Of a DNA stretch of 33,351 nucleotides, positions 15,674 to 23,332 are shown in pieces. The position numbers and the translations under genes were made by a program. Source of the stretch: Phycisphaerales bacterium (lineage in GTDB: Bacteria; Planctomycetota; Phycisphaerae; Phycisphaerales; UBA1924); NCBI GenBank assembly GCA_029260435.1, contig JAJDDG010000038.1:1-33351 (forward strand). Reading direction: 5' to 3'. Below the pieces are notes generated by a model. It saw only the letters and a list, made by a program, of their open reading frames with translations. It did no database searches and was not told where the DNA came from. Position 1 is the first letter of the stretch; each line of letters starts with the position of its first letter.

Positions 15674-16390
15674 TCAGTTCGCCCGGTTGAGCAGCGAACG
15701 CCTGAAGGCGACGTTGGGGAACAGACGCCCGGGGCTGGCTGTCGGGGCGATTTCGCGGTGGAGCCTGATGGATTCCATCTGGATCCCGAGTTCGTCCTGG
15801 AGCAGCTCGGTGAGCTGGGCGAGGGCGCGGAGTTGGGCCTTGGTGAAGCGTCTGCGTTCGCCGTCGCCGATCAGGCAGATCCCGATCGTGTTGTTGTTGT
15901 ACCAGTCGGCATTGGGCCCGACGGTATGTGCACCGGGTGTCTGGTTGGTCCAGCGCTGCCCGACACGGATCGCACCGTTCCTATCGCCCTGCCCGTTGGA
16001 GATCACGAAGTGGTACCCGAGCCCGTTGAGCCCGGCGTCGCGGTGCTGCTGGTCGAGGGTGTCTGCGGATCCGCCACGGGTAGCGGAGTGGTGGACCACA
16101 ATGCCCTGCCACCCGTCGGTTTTCTCGCCCACCATCCGCATCCGGGTGATGATGTCGGAAAGGTCCGAGGCATCGCTTGGAGAGGGGGTCTCGCTGAGGG
16201 CCGCGAATGGGGTGGGCGACGGGCCTGGGCGGTCTTCGAGGGCGAGCAGTGCACCACCAACGAGGGTCATCGCCCCGATGAGCGTGCACCAGACCACCTG
16301 CGTTCGGGTGATCCGTCCGCGTGTGACTGCCCTGGATGTGGTGTGTTGGGCCAAGATCCTTCTCACTCCCAAGCGACGCATCGGCGTCAT
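15674..16390 (-). CDS. Membrane-anchored amidase_2/PGRP-fold protein, zinc-ligand Cys replaced by Ser
   Basis: The product is 238 residues. One transmembrane helix lies at about 31-50, followed by a short linker and an N-acetylmuramoyl-L-alanine-amidase-2 fold from about 95: GIVVHHSAT (97-104), GLGYHFVISNG (123-133), PGAHTVG (152-158), NTIGICLIGD and LHREIAPTASPG (210-221). In active members the final motif reads HRD-x-T-x-CPG, with the Cys or an Asp as zinc ligand; here it is Ser219 (AGC codon). Family knowledge: PGRPs with Ser at this place bind peptidoglycan without cutting it. So this may be an inactive cell-wall binder facing the periplasm. No good ribosome-binding site is visible; the ATG at codon 4 is an alternative start. 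Confidence 0.85.
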   Translation of the reverse strand: MTPMRRLGVRRILAQHTTSRAVTRGRITRTQVVWCTLIGAMTLVGGALLALEDRPGPSPTPFAALSETPSPSDASDLSDIITRMRMVGEKTDGWQGIVVHHSATRGGSADTLDQQHRDAGLNGLGYHFVISNGQGDRNGAIRVGQRWTNQTPGAHTVGPNADWYNNNTIGICLIGDGERRRFTKAQLRALAQLTELLQDELGIQMESIRLHREIAPTASPGRLFPNVAFRRSLLNRAN

Positions 16391-16527
16391 GTTACATCAA
16401 TAGGTACAACACGGATCGGCGGTTCGTGGCGATGATCTTGGGATTTTCATCAAAAGACATTTGGCGCGGGGTGATCCGCGTGATTAGGTAGTTTTCCCGG
16501 TGATTACAGAGGTGAACGCCCGAGTTA

Positions 16528-16767
16528 TCACCCCTTGGGACCGAGGCGTCCGCGGAGATTTGGTTCGCGCCGTCCGAATTCGTCCTCGATGTACTGCGGT
16601 TCGTATCGGTTCCGCACGCGGTCGTAGCGGTCGAACTGGGATCGGTCCTCGCTCGGCGAGAACAGCGGCTTTCTGCATCCCAGAACGGTGAGACTCACTA
16701 CGGCGAGCAGGACGCAGATCAGCAATCGAGAAGCGATGGGGATTGTGCGGCTTCGGTGATCGGGCAT
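16528..16767 (-). CDS. Small Arg-rich lipoprotein of unknown function
   Basis: The product is 79 residues. A basic N-terminus and hydrophobic core (LLICVLLAVVSLTVLG) lead to Cys31 in a lipobox-like LTVLGC, so lipid attachment is predicted. The mature part is short, very hydrophilic and rich in Arg, Asp and Tyr (RYDRVRNRYEPQYIEDEFGR), with no known domain. It lies 52 bases downstream of a clpP gene in the same direction and may be co-transcribed with it. An AGGCG-like run and the coding bias support it being real; function unknown. Confidence 0.75.
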   Translation of the reverse strand: MPDHRSRTIPIASRLLICVLLAVVSLTVLGCRKPLFSPSEDRSQFDRYDRVRNRYEPQYIEDEFGRREPNLRGRLGPKG

Positions 16768-16819
16768 GCGCGCAGTGTAGCTCCGAGCTCGCGCGGAGAC
16801 TGTTCGTGTTGTGGTCGGG

Positions 16820-17440
16820 TTAGCTGCTCGGCATCTTCTTCAAGACCTTGTCGATTAGCCCGTACTCGATCATCTCGTCGTCGTCGAGCCATTTGTTGCG
16901 GTCGCAGTCCATCATGATCGTGTCGGTGCTTTTGCCTGTTGCGTCCGCGTACACCTGGTACAGGCGATCGCGGAGGCGGAGCATCTCGCGGGCCTCGATT
17001 TCCAGATCAGTCGCCTGCCCTTCCATGACGCCGCCGATCAGCGGCTGGTGCATGAGGTTGCGGGCGTTGGGCAGGGCGTAGCGTTTGCCCTTGGTGCCCG
17101 AGCAGGCGAGGACGGAGCCCATGCTCGCGGCCTGCCCGACGATGTATGTGCAGACGTCCGGCTGGACGAACTGCATGGTGTCGAGCATCCCGAGCCCTGC
17201 GGTGACCGACCCGCCGGGGGAGTTGATGTAGAAGTGGATGTCGGACTTTGGATCCTCGTTGGCGAGGAACAGGAACTGCGCGACGACGAGGTTCGAGATG
17301 GTGTCGTCAACCGGGCCGCCGAGGAAGACGATGCGGTCTTTCAGGAGTCGGGAGTAGATGTCGTAGGAGCGTTCGCCGCGCCCGGTGTTCTCGACAACGA
17401 TGGGCACAAGGTGGTTCATTGATGTGTTGTCCGTAGGCAT
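16820..17440 (-). CDS. clpP: ATP-dependent Clp protease proteolytic subunit (second of a clpP pair)
   Basis: The product is 206 residues, the usual size. The catalytic triad is present: Ser106 in GQAASMGS, His131 in MHQPLIGG, and Asp178 in MDCDRNKW. Handle and fold motifs are normal ([12 protein letters not shown] at 71-82). ClpP forms a tetradecameric serine-protease barrel, fed by ClpX or ClpA/C ATPases, in the cytoplasm. It lies 21 bases downstream of another clpP gene on the same strand, so the two are very likely co-transcribed and may form a mixed barrel as in actinobacteria and Listeria. It is the more standard of the two. No clpX follows in this window. Confidence 0.95.
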   Translation of the reverse strand: MPTDNTSMNHLVPIVVENTGRGERSYDIYSRLLKDRIVFLGGPVDDTISNLVVAQFLFLANEDPKSDIHFYINSPGGSVTAGLGMLDTMQFVQPDVCTYIVGQAASMGSVLACSGTKGKRYALPNARNLMHQPLIGGVMEGQATDLEIEAREMLRLRDRLYQVYADATGKSTDTIMMDCDRNKWLDDDEMIEYGLIDKVLKKMPSS

Positions 17441-17461
17441 TATTCGTGTGGTCCCTGTCGG

Positions 17462-18040
17462 TTAGGCCTTGGGCAGCGGTGTGTTGGAATCCAGAACGGT
17501 ATCGACGAGCCCGTATTCTTTGGCTTCTGTAGCGTTGAAATACTTGTCGCGCTCGGAATCTTCGCGGACCCGGTCATAGCTCTGCCCGGTGTGCGTCGCG
17601 AGGATCTCGGAAAGAATTCGCTTGGATTTCCCGATTTCCTCGGCCTGGATTTTGATGTCTTCGGTCTGCCCCCACACGCCGCCGAACGGCTGGTGGATCA
17701 TGACCTTTGCGTGCGCCAGGATGTGCCGCTTGCCTTCTTCGCCTGCTGAGAGCAGCACCGCGCCGCCCGAGTAGGCGCGGCCCACGCAGTATGTCGCCAC
17801 CTTGGACGAGATAAACCGCATGGTGTCGTAGATGGCGAGGGTGTCATCTACTGCTCCGCCGGGGGAGTTGATGTAGAAGTTGATGTCCTGCCCGCCCTTC
17901 TGGTTTTCCAGATAGAGCATCTGCATGATCAGGCGTGCTGCCGAGGCGTGGTTGATCTCCCCGAAGAGGAAGACCACGCGGTTTTCGAGCAGCAGCTCGT
18001 CGATCGTCATCTCGCGTGTGCGCTGGTAGTTGATGCTCAT
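17462..18040 (-). CDS. clpP: Clp protease proteolytic subunit paralogue with altered active-site flank
   Basis: The product is 192 residues. The fold motif YINSPGGAVDDT, Ser91, His116 (MIHQPFGG) and Asp161 (EDSERDKYF) are all there. The residues around the serine read GRAYSGGAVLLSAG and not GQAASMGAVLL, so Gln, Ala and Met next to the nucleophile are changed. This may alter substrate preference or require the partner subunit for activity, as for divergent ClpP1/ClpP2 pairs. The start at 18040 with a GGCAGGCAG run upstream is chosen; the longer frame to 18313 lacks coding character. It heads the clpP-clpP-lipoprotein transcript and is divergent from the metallophosphoesterase gene across 278 bases. 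Protease assignment is sure; its specialisation is inference. Confidence 0.93.
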   Translation of the reverse strand: MSINYQRTREMTIDELLLENRVVFLFGEINHASAARLIMQMLYLENQKGGQDINFYINSPGGAVDDTLAIYDTMRFISSKVATYCVGRAYSGGAVLLSAGEEGKRHILAHAKVMIHQPFGGVWGQTEDIKIQAEEIGKSKRILSEILATHTGQSYDRVREDSERDKYFNATEAKEYGLVDTVLDSNTPLPKA

Positions 18041-18318
18041 GCTGCCTGCCCTGTCTCCGGGTGGGGGGTGGGAGTGATATTGGCGCCCGAGGCGCGGTTT
18101 CCGGACGTCCTGTGCGTCCGGGGTACGGATCATAGGAGCGGGTGACGGTGCGGCAACCCGCGCCGGTGGACCGCCGACTCTTGGGGATATCGACCGGGCG
18201 GCCCCCTGTCCTGAGTGAGTTGTCCGGGAGCAACAGTCGTTGCGGGGCAGCGGACCCCCCCGTAGCATGCCCCACTTGCCCTCCGGGGTGGCACCCACCG
18301 ATTCAGGGACCAAAAACC

Positions 18319-19098
18319 GTGGCGACAGCCATCATTTCAGACATTCATGGCAACGCCGTCGCGCTCCGCGCGGTGCTGGCAGATATAGACGCCAAGGGCG
18401 TGGAGCGCATTATCTGTCTGGGCGACATCATCGGGTACGGTCCCGAGCCGCTCGCCGCTGCGGACCTTGTCGCGGAACGGTGCGAGTGGTCGCTCATGGG
18501 CAACCATGATTTCGGCGTGCTCTACGAGCCCACGAATTTCAACCCCGGCGCCGAGGCGGCGGCCTATTGGACCCGCGATCGTTTCGACGAGGAGCCCGAC
18601 GAGGCGCTGCGCACGAAGCGGTACGAGTTTCTCGGTTCACTGAAGGTCCGCGTTGTTGACCAGGGCATGGCGGAGGGCAGGAGTGTCCTCGCGGTGCACG
18701 GCTCGCCGCGGCGCCCGATCAACGAATACATTTTTCCGGACGACGTGATCAACGCGACGGACAAAATGCGGAACCTGTTCTCGATGGTGGACGACTTCGC
18801 GATCGTCGGGCACACGCATGTGCCGGGCGTCTTCACGGACGAGCCGGATTTCTACCCGCCCTCTGAGATCGGGAGTAACTCGACGTACAAGTTCCTGGCG
18901 GACGAGAAAGCGATTATCAATGTGGGGTCTGTCGGGCAGCCGCGCGATTACGACCCGAGGGCTTCCTACGCGATCATGTACCCAGACCGCGTTGAGTTCC
19001 ACCGCGTGGACTACGACATCGAGGCGACCGCGAAACAGATCCGCGACGAGCCCGAGCTCACGGACTGGCTCGCCGAGCGTCTGCTGGAAGGGCGATAG
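18319..19098 (+). CDS. Metallophosphoesterase (YfcE/diadenosine tetraphosphatase-like)
   Basis: The product is 259 residues from a GTG start at 18319, with AGGGA 10-13 bases upstream. All metal-binding motifs of the calcineurin-like family are present: DIHGN (8-12), GDIIGYGP (35-42), GNHD (61-64), HGSP (127-130), and GHTH (164-167). The family uses two metal ions to hydrolyse phosphodiesters or phosphomonoesters; substrates range from cyclic nucleotides to Ap4A and phosphoproteins and cannot be told here. No signal peptide, so it is cytoplasmic. YidC follows 60 bases downstream with a nine-T run in between; co-transcription is possible. The open frame upstream of the GTG lacks coding bias. 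Confidence 0.9.
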   Translation: MATAIISDIHGNAVALRAVLADIDAKGVERIICLGDIIGYGPEPLAAADLVAERCEWSLMGNHDFGVLYEPTNFNPGAEAAAYWTRDRFDEEPDEALRTKRYEFLGSLKVRVVDQGMAEGRSVLAVHGSPRRPINEYIFPDDVINATDKMRNLFSMVDDFAIVGHTHVPGVFTDEPDFYPPSEIGSNSTYKFLADEKAIINVGSVGQPRDYDPRASYAIMYPDRVEFHRVDYDIEATAKQIRDEPELTDWLAERLLEGR

Positions 19099-19158
19099 CC
19101 CCAGGCCCAACGACCTTCCGTATGCCCCTTTTTTTTTATTCAGGAATCACACACCGCT

Positions 19159-21420
19159 ATGCCGGGTGAAAAAAACAGAGTGCTCAGGCTTGTCCTCCCG
19201 CTGATGCTTGTCGGTATGGGCATCGGTGTGGCGATGATGTTCGTCTTGCCCCCCGCTGCACCGATCCCGGCGCAGGGGCAGCAGCAATCCCAGCAGCAGG
19301 AAGCCGCGGATGTATCTGGTGCAGAAAAATCGCAGGATGGAGCGGGGGATCTGACCGCGGTGCCCACCGAGCGGCTTGCGGGCGAGCCCATCGAGCAGGC
19401 GGACGAGCCTGCGATCCAGTTTGCGGACCTCGGCACGCTCAGCGCGAGGGTGATCGATCGCGGGGGTGTCTCACCGATCGGCGGGCTCGAGTATCAGAGC
19501 GGCGCGGCGATGCACATTGAGTTCACGCAGCTCGGGGCGGGTGTTGAGTCGATTGTGCTTGCCGACCACTTCACCGATATCAAGACGGTACACGCGGCGC
19601 GCACCGGTACGGTTCCCACCGAGGGGCACTACGAGATCCAGAAGCGGGCCCACGCGGGCGAGGGTGCGGGGTCGGTTTCCATCGCTTCGCTCGCGACGCG
19701 CGCGGCGATCATCAACGGGCAGATCGTTGATCTGTACGGGCACAAGGACATCTCGTACTGGCGCGAGACCGCGCCGGGCGTATTTGTTTGTGAGATCGAG
19801 AACGAGGCGGGCGAGCTCATCGCGACCATCGACAAGCGGTTTGTTCTTGAAGATGGCTCGTACGACATACGCGTCGAGCAGACGCTCACCAACCACACCG
19901 ATTCGACCCTGAGTATCGAGTGGGTGCAGTACGGGCCTGTCGATCTCCCGCCGGACTATTCGGGGTACCGGATCGATTCGCGGCGTGTGCGGTTCGGGTA
20001 TCTCCGCTCGCTCTCGAACGATCCGTCCCAGCAGCTTGTCGCTGCGGATACCAAGCTTTTTACGCGCGATAAGGCGATCAAGAGCGTCCGTGTGGGGGGC
20101 GACGGGCTTGTTCTGTATCCCAAACCGGACAGGTACAAGAACGCGACAAGGCTTGTCTGGTGCGCCCAGACCAACCGGTACTTCGCGTTCGCGGTGCATC
20201 CTCTCTTTGATGCCTCGGCGAGCGCGCCGGATAAATCATTCTGGCTCGCTTCCAAACAGACGGACGGCATCGCGATCGCGCCGCCCCCCGGGGTGGTGGC
20301 CAGTTCGGGTGTGGGGAGGGGCGTGCCCGGGCGCATCGTGCTCCAGCTGCGTTCGAGCGCGGTGGAGGTCGCACCGGGCGCCACGCTCGACGCGTCTTTC
20401 GGCGCGTACGCCGGGCCGCTGGGCAAAAAGGCGCTCAACGGGCACACGCTCCGGGGCGATGACCCCGCGAAGGATCTGTACGAATCGCTGAACTTCTCGG
20501 GGATGGTGTCTTACGTCATGGGGATGTGCGCGATCTGCACCTTCCAGCCGCTCGCGCGTGTGCTGCTGGGTGTGCTGACGTTCTTCCATGATTCGCTGTT
20601 CCATGACTGGGCGCTGTCGATCATGCTGCTGGTGGTTTTCGTGCGCACCATCCTGCACCCGATCACGAAAAAGTCGCAGATCTCGCTCCTCCGCTTCTCC
20701 AAGCAGATGCAGGCGCTCGGGCCCAAGCAGCAGAAGATCCGCGAGAAGTACGGCGACGACAAGCAGCGCATGCAGCAGGAGATGATGACCCTCATGAAGA
20801 CCGAGGGTGTGAACTACGCCGGCGCGCTCGGTTGTCTGCCTATGTTCCTGCAGACGCCGATCTGGATCGCGTTGTACGCCATGCTCTACTTCGCCTTCGA
20901 GCTGCGCCACGAGCCGGGGTTCTACGGGGTGTTCCAGTCGGTGAGCGGTGGGTCGTGGAACTTCCTCTCGGATCTTTCCACGGCGGATCATTTCATTGAT
21001 TTTGGTCGCACGGTTGCCACCATCCCGCTGATCGGCGCGGTGTCGGGTCTGAATGTCCTGCCGCTGTTCCTTGGCGTGGTGTTCTTCCTGCAGCAGAAGT
21101 ACCTGCAGCCTCCGCCCTCTGCCACGATGACCCCCGAGCAGCAGTCGCAGCAGAAAATGATGAAGGTGATGATGGTGGTGATGTTCCCGGTGATGATGTA
21201 CAACGCGCCGTCGGGGCTGTCGATCTACTTCATTACCAACTCCACGCTCGGTATTCTGGAGAGCCGGTACATCCGTTCGCACGCGAGCCTCCAGGATCTC
21301 GAATCTCCCGAGAAGAAGAAGCCCAAGCACGCGGAGCTCGGTCGCAAGAAAGTCAAGAACACCGCGAGCGCGTTCCGTAAGGATCAGGACTCCGGGCACA
21401 AGTACAAGAAACGCAAGTAG
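19159..21420 (+). CDS. yidC: Membrane protein insertase YidC
   Basis: The product is 753 residues, longer than E. coli YidC (548). It has a first transmembrane helix (about 9-30), then a Gln/Ala-rich linker and a large periplasmic beta-domain (to about 450). The conserved C-terminal insertase domain lies at about 470-700, with the groove Arg at 496 in VRTILHPITKKSQ and the segments LGCLPMFLQTPIWIALY and MYNAPSGLSIYFITN. A long Lys-rich tail (about 708-753, KKKPKHAELGRKK, ending HKYKKRK) probably contacts the ribosome, as in other bacteria with basic YidC tails. It inserts inner-membrane proteins alone or with SecYEG. AGGAATC lies upstream of the ATG. mnmE follows after 15 bases, the classic neighbour. 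Confidence 0.96.
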   Translation: MPGEKNRVLRLVLPLMLVGMGIGVAMMFVLPPAAPIPAQGQQQSQQQEAADVSGAEKSQDGAGDLTAVPTERLAGEPIEQADEPAIQFADLGTLSARVIDRGGVSPIGGLEYQSGAAMHIEFTQLGAGVESIVLADHFTDIKTVHAARTGTVPTEGHYEIQKRAHAGEGAGSVSIASLATRAAIINGQIVDLYGHKDISYWRETAPGVFVCEIENEAGELIATIDKRFVLEDGSYDIRVEQTLTNHTDSTLSIEWVQYGPVDLPPDYSGYRIDSRRVRFGYLRSLSNDPSQQLVAADTKLFTRDKAIKSVRVGGDGLVLYPKPDRYKNATRLVWCAQTNRYFAFAVHPLFDASASAPDKSFWLASKQTDGIAIAPPPGVVASSGVGRGVPGRIVLQLRSSAVEVAPGATLDASFGAYAGPLGKKALNGHTLRGDDPAKDLYESLNFSGMVSYVMGMCAICTFQPLARVLLGVLTFFHDSLFHDWALSIMLLVVFVRTILHPITKKSQISLLRFSKQMQALGPKQQKIREKYGDDKQRMQQEMMTLMKTEGVNYAGALGCLPMFLQTPIWIALYAMLYFAFELRHEPGFYGVFQSVSGGSWNFLSDLSTADHFIDFGRTVATIPLIGAVSGLNVLPLFLGVVFFLQQKYLQPPPSATMTPEQQSQQKMMKVMMVVMFPVMMYNAPSGLSIYFITNSTLGILESRYIRSHASLQDLESPEKKKPKHAELGRKKVKNTASAFRKDQDSGHKYKKRK

Positions 21421-21435
21421 GCGGAGCGCAACGAA

Positions 21436-22767
21436 GTGGTCCTAGGCGATACCATCGCCGCCCTCGCATCGGCACCGGGGCACTCGGCGCGCGCGATCGT
21501 GCGCCTCTCGGGCCCGGTGACGCATGGCGCATTGTGTGCGCTCATCGATGATCCCCCCGCGGAACGGGGCGCGAGCGTTGTCCGCATTTCGCTCCCAGAT
21601 CTGCCCGGAAGAATCCCCTGTGTGCTCGTGCGCGGTGTCGCCCCGGCGTCGTACACGGGTGAGGATGGCGCGGAACTCATCATCCCAGGCGGGGCGCACA
21701 TCGCGCGGCTCGTGCTCGATGTGCTGCTCGGGATCGATGGTGTACGGCGCGCTGCTCCCGGCGAGTTCACCGTCCGCGCGTTGCTCGTGGGCAAGCTCGC
21801 TCCCGAGCAGGCAGAGAGCGTCGGGGCGCTCGTCGCTGCTCGATCGGAGGGTGAACTCGTCGCTGCCAACCGTGTGCTATCGGGCGAGTCGGGGTCGGCG
21901 TACCGCGGGGTCATCGGCTCGCTCGCGCACGCGCTCGCCCTTGTCGAGGCGGGGATCGACTTTGCTGAGCATGAAGACGTCGTTGCGATCGCGCCCCATG
22001 ATCTGCGCACGCGTCTGTGTGAGATCGGCGATAGGCTTGATTCGTTTGTGTCGCACGCGTTGCCCTCCGAGCAGCTGGGGGGTGAACCGCTTGTTGTCAT
22101 TGTCGGGCCGCCGAACGCGGGCAAATCCACACTGGTGAACCGCCTCGCGGGGTGGGATCGCGCGATCGTTTCCGAGATACCCGGCACCACTCGCGATGTC
22201 GTCGAGCACGCGGTCGATCTGCACCCGGGGAGGGTGCGCGTGCGCCTCGCGGATACCGCGGGGATCGACGGCGCGCTGATCGGTTCGTCCGACGCCGAGG
22301 CCGGCGGGCAGCAACAATCAGGCGACGCTATCGGGCGAGCGGGCGTCGTGGTCTGGTGCGATCCTCGGTGCGTTTTCGACAATGCCCCGCCCGACGCGAT
22401 CCTTGTCCGCACGAAGTCTGATCTTCCTCGCACGGGGATCGGGGGTGACGCGATTGAAGTTTGTGCGCTGGACGGACGCGGCATCTCAGATCTCGAGCAC
22501 GCGATCGCGGAGCGCGCGCTAGCAGCATCCCCGGCGGGAGAGTGGGGGGTGCTGCCCCGGCATCACGACGCGCTGCAGGCTGCGGGCGTGTGTGTCCGCG
22601 AGGCGATCGATTTGGTGGATGGCAACCCGGGCGAAGCTCTCGCTACCCCGGAATTGATCGCGCAGTGCATGCGTTCGGCGCTGGACGCGATCGGGCGGAT
22701 CGTCGGCGACATCACGACCGACGACATCATCGGGCGCATCCAGAGCACGTTCTGTGTCGGGAAATAA
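21436..22767 (+). CDS. mnmE: tRNA modification GTPase MnmE
   Basis: The product is 443 residues, from GTG at 21436 with GCGGAG just upstream. Order: tetrahydrofolate-binding N-domain ([11 protein letters not shown] near the start; [14 protein letters not shown]), helical domain, and an inserted G domain with G1 GPPNAGKS (224-231), G2 PGTTRD and G3 DTAG. G4 reads TKSD where NKxD is usual. The C-terminal CVGK (440-443) is the family CxGK motif. With MnmG it installs the cmnm5 group on wobble uridine 34 of certain tRNAs. The G4 change may lower guanine specificity, but similar variants are seen elsewhere. It is coupled to yidC. Overlapping start codons are absent; the gap is 15 bases. Confidence 0.95.
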   Translation: MVLGDTIAALASAPGHSARAIVRLSGPVTHGALCALIDDPPAERGASVVRISLPDLPGRIPCVLVRGVAPASYTGEDGAELIIPGGAHIARLVLDVLLGIDGVRRAAPGEFTVRALLVGKLAPEQAESVGALVAARSEGELVAANRVLSGESGSAYRGVIGSLAHALALVEAGIDFAEHEDVVAIAPHDLRTRLCEIGDRLDSFVSHALPSEQLGGEPLVVIVGPPNAGKSTLVNRLAGWDRAIVSEIPGTTRDVVEHAVDLHPGRVRVRLADTAGIDGALIGSSDAEAGGQQQSGDAIGRAGVVVWCDPRCVFDNAPPDAILVRTKSDLPRTGIGGDAIEVCALDGRGISDLEHAIAERALAASPAGEWGVLPRHHDALQAAGVCVREAIDLVDGNPGEALATPELIAQCMRSALDAIGRIVGDITTDDIIGRIQSTFCVGK

Positions 22768-22782
22768 TCCCGACGCGCAGCC

Positions 22783-23292
22783 CTACGCCCCCGCTGCGCT
22801 ACGCGCCGAAGCACGCTTCATGAACTCGTCGAGATAGCGATCGATGAACTCGTCTACCGCGCGGCCCGTCGCCGCGTGGCTCGATCCCCAGCAGCTCGCG
22901 ACGATGTCTACGAAGTCCATGTCCATCTGGACGCTGAGCACGCCGTCTACCGCGAGAGCCGTCGGCAGCTTGTCGGCGAGGTACGCCCCCAGCGCGCTGA
23001 CGCCCGGCGCGCCGACACTCAGGGTCGGGCGGGCGCGGAGTTCTGTGTTGTTCAGGTACCAGAGGTCGGTGCAGATCACGACTTCCACCCCCCCCACACA
23101 CCCACCCTCCTGATCCACTCCATCTCCGCTATCGCCCCCGGGCTCGTCGTTGTCGATGAGCCACCGCTCCATACGCTCGCGGAGGCGGTCAGCGTGCGGG
23201 CGGTCAAACCGTTCGGCGAGCAGGTGCGCCCCGCAGACCACGACGATGCACTGCTCGGTATCGATCTGTTCTTCGATGGGGGTCTGGCTCAT
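22783..23292 (-). CDS. Uncharacterised protein
   Basis: The product is 169 residues from the ATG at 23292. I do not recognise a family. It has no signal peptide and no membrane segment and opens with an acidic stretch followed by CIVVVCGAHLLAERFD, which looks like a first beta strand and helix. A Gly/Asp-rich loop in the middle (about 60-75) may be disordered. Later strands are VEVVICTDLWYLN and VLSVQMDMDFVDIVASCWG, and the end is helical (RAVDEFIDRYLDEFMKR). The alternating strand/helix pattern suggests a small alpha/beta cytosolic protein. Its stop is 15 bases from that of mnmE (convergent) and its start is 40 bases from that of the NHL gene (divergent), so one short region must hold both promoters. 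The long upstream extension of the frame is antisense to the NHL gene. Confidence 0.7.
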   Translation of the reverse strand: MSQTPIEEQIDTEQCIVVVCGAHLLAERFDRPHADRLRERMERWLIDNDEPGGDSGDGVDQEGGCVGGVEVVICTDLWYLNNTELRARPTLSVGAPGVSALGAYLADKLPTALAVDGVLSVQMDMDFVDIVASCWGSSHAATGRAVDEFIDRYLDEFMKRASARSAAGA

Positions 23293-23332
23293 GGCGCGAG
23301 TGTACCGCCCGAGCGCGTACACTGTGGCAACG

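Noticed and set aside
14633-16435. 600-codon open frame on the + strand
   Set aside because: It runs antisense across both the kinase and the amidase-like gene and the gap between them; no domain is visible.
19129-19137. Nine-T run between the phosphoesterase gene and yidC as a terminator
   Set aside because: No stable stem lies directly before it; the only small hairpin (GGGC-GATA-GCCC) is about 30 bases away.
21384-22484. 366-codon minus-strand frame opposite mnmE
   Set aside because: Shadow of mnmE: Ser/Pro/Arg/Thr-rich, no start signal, and mnmE on the + strand has all GTPase motifs.
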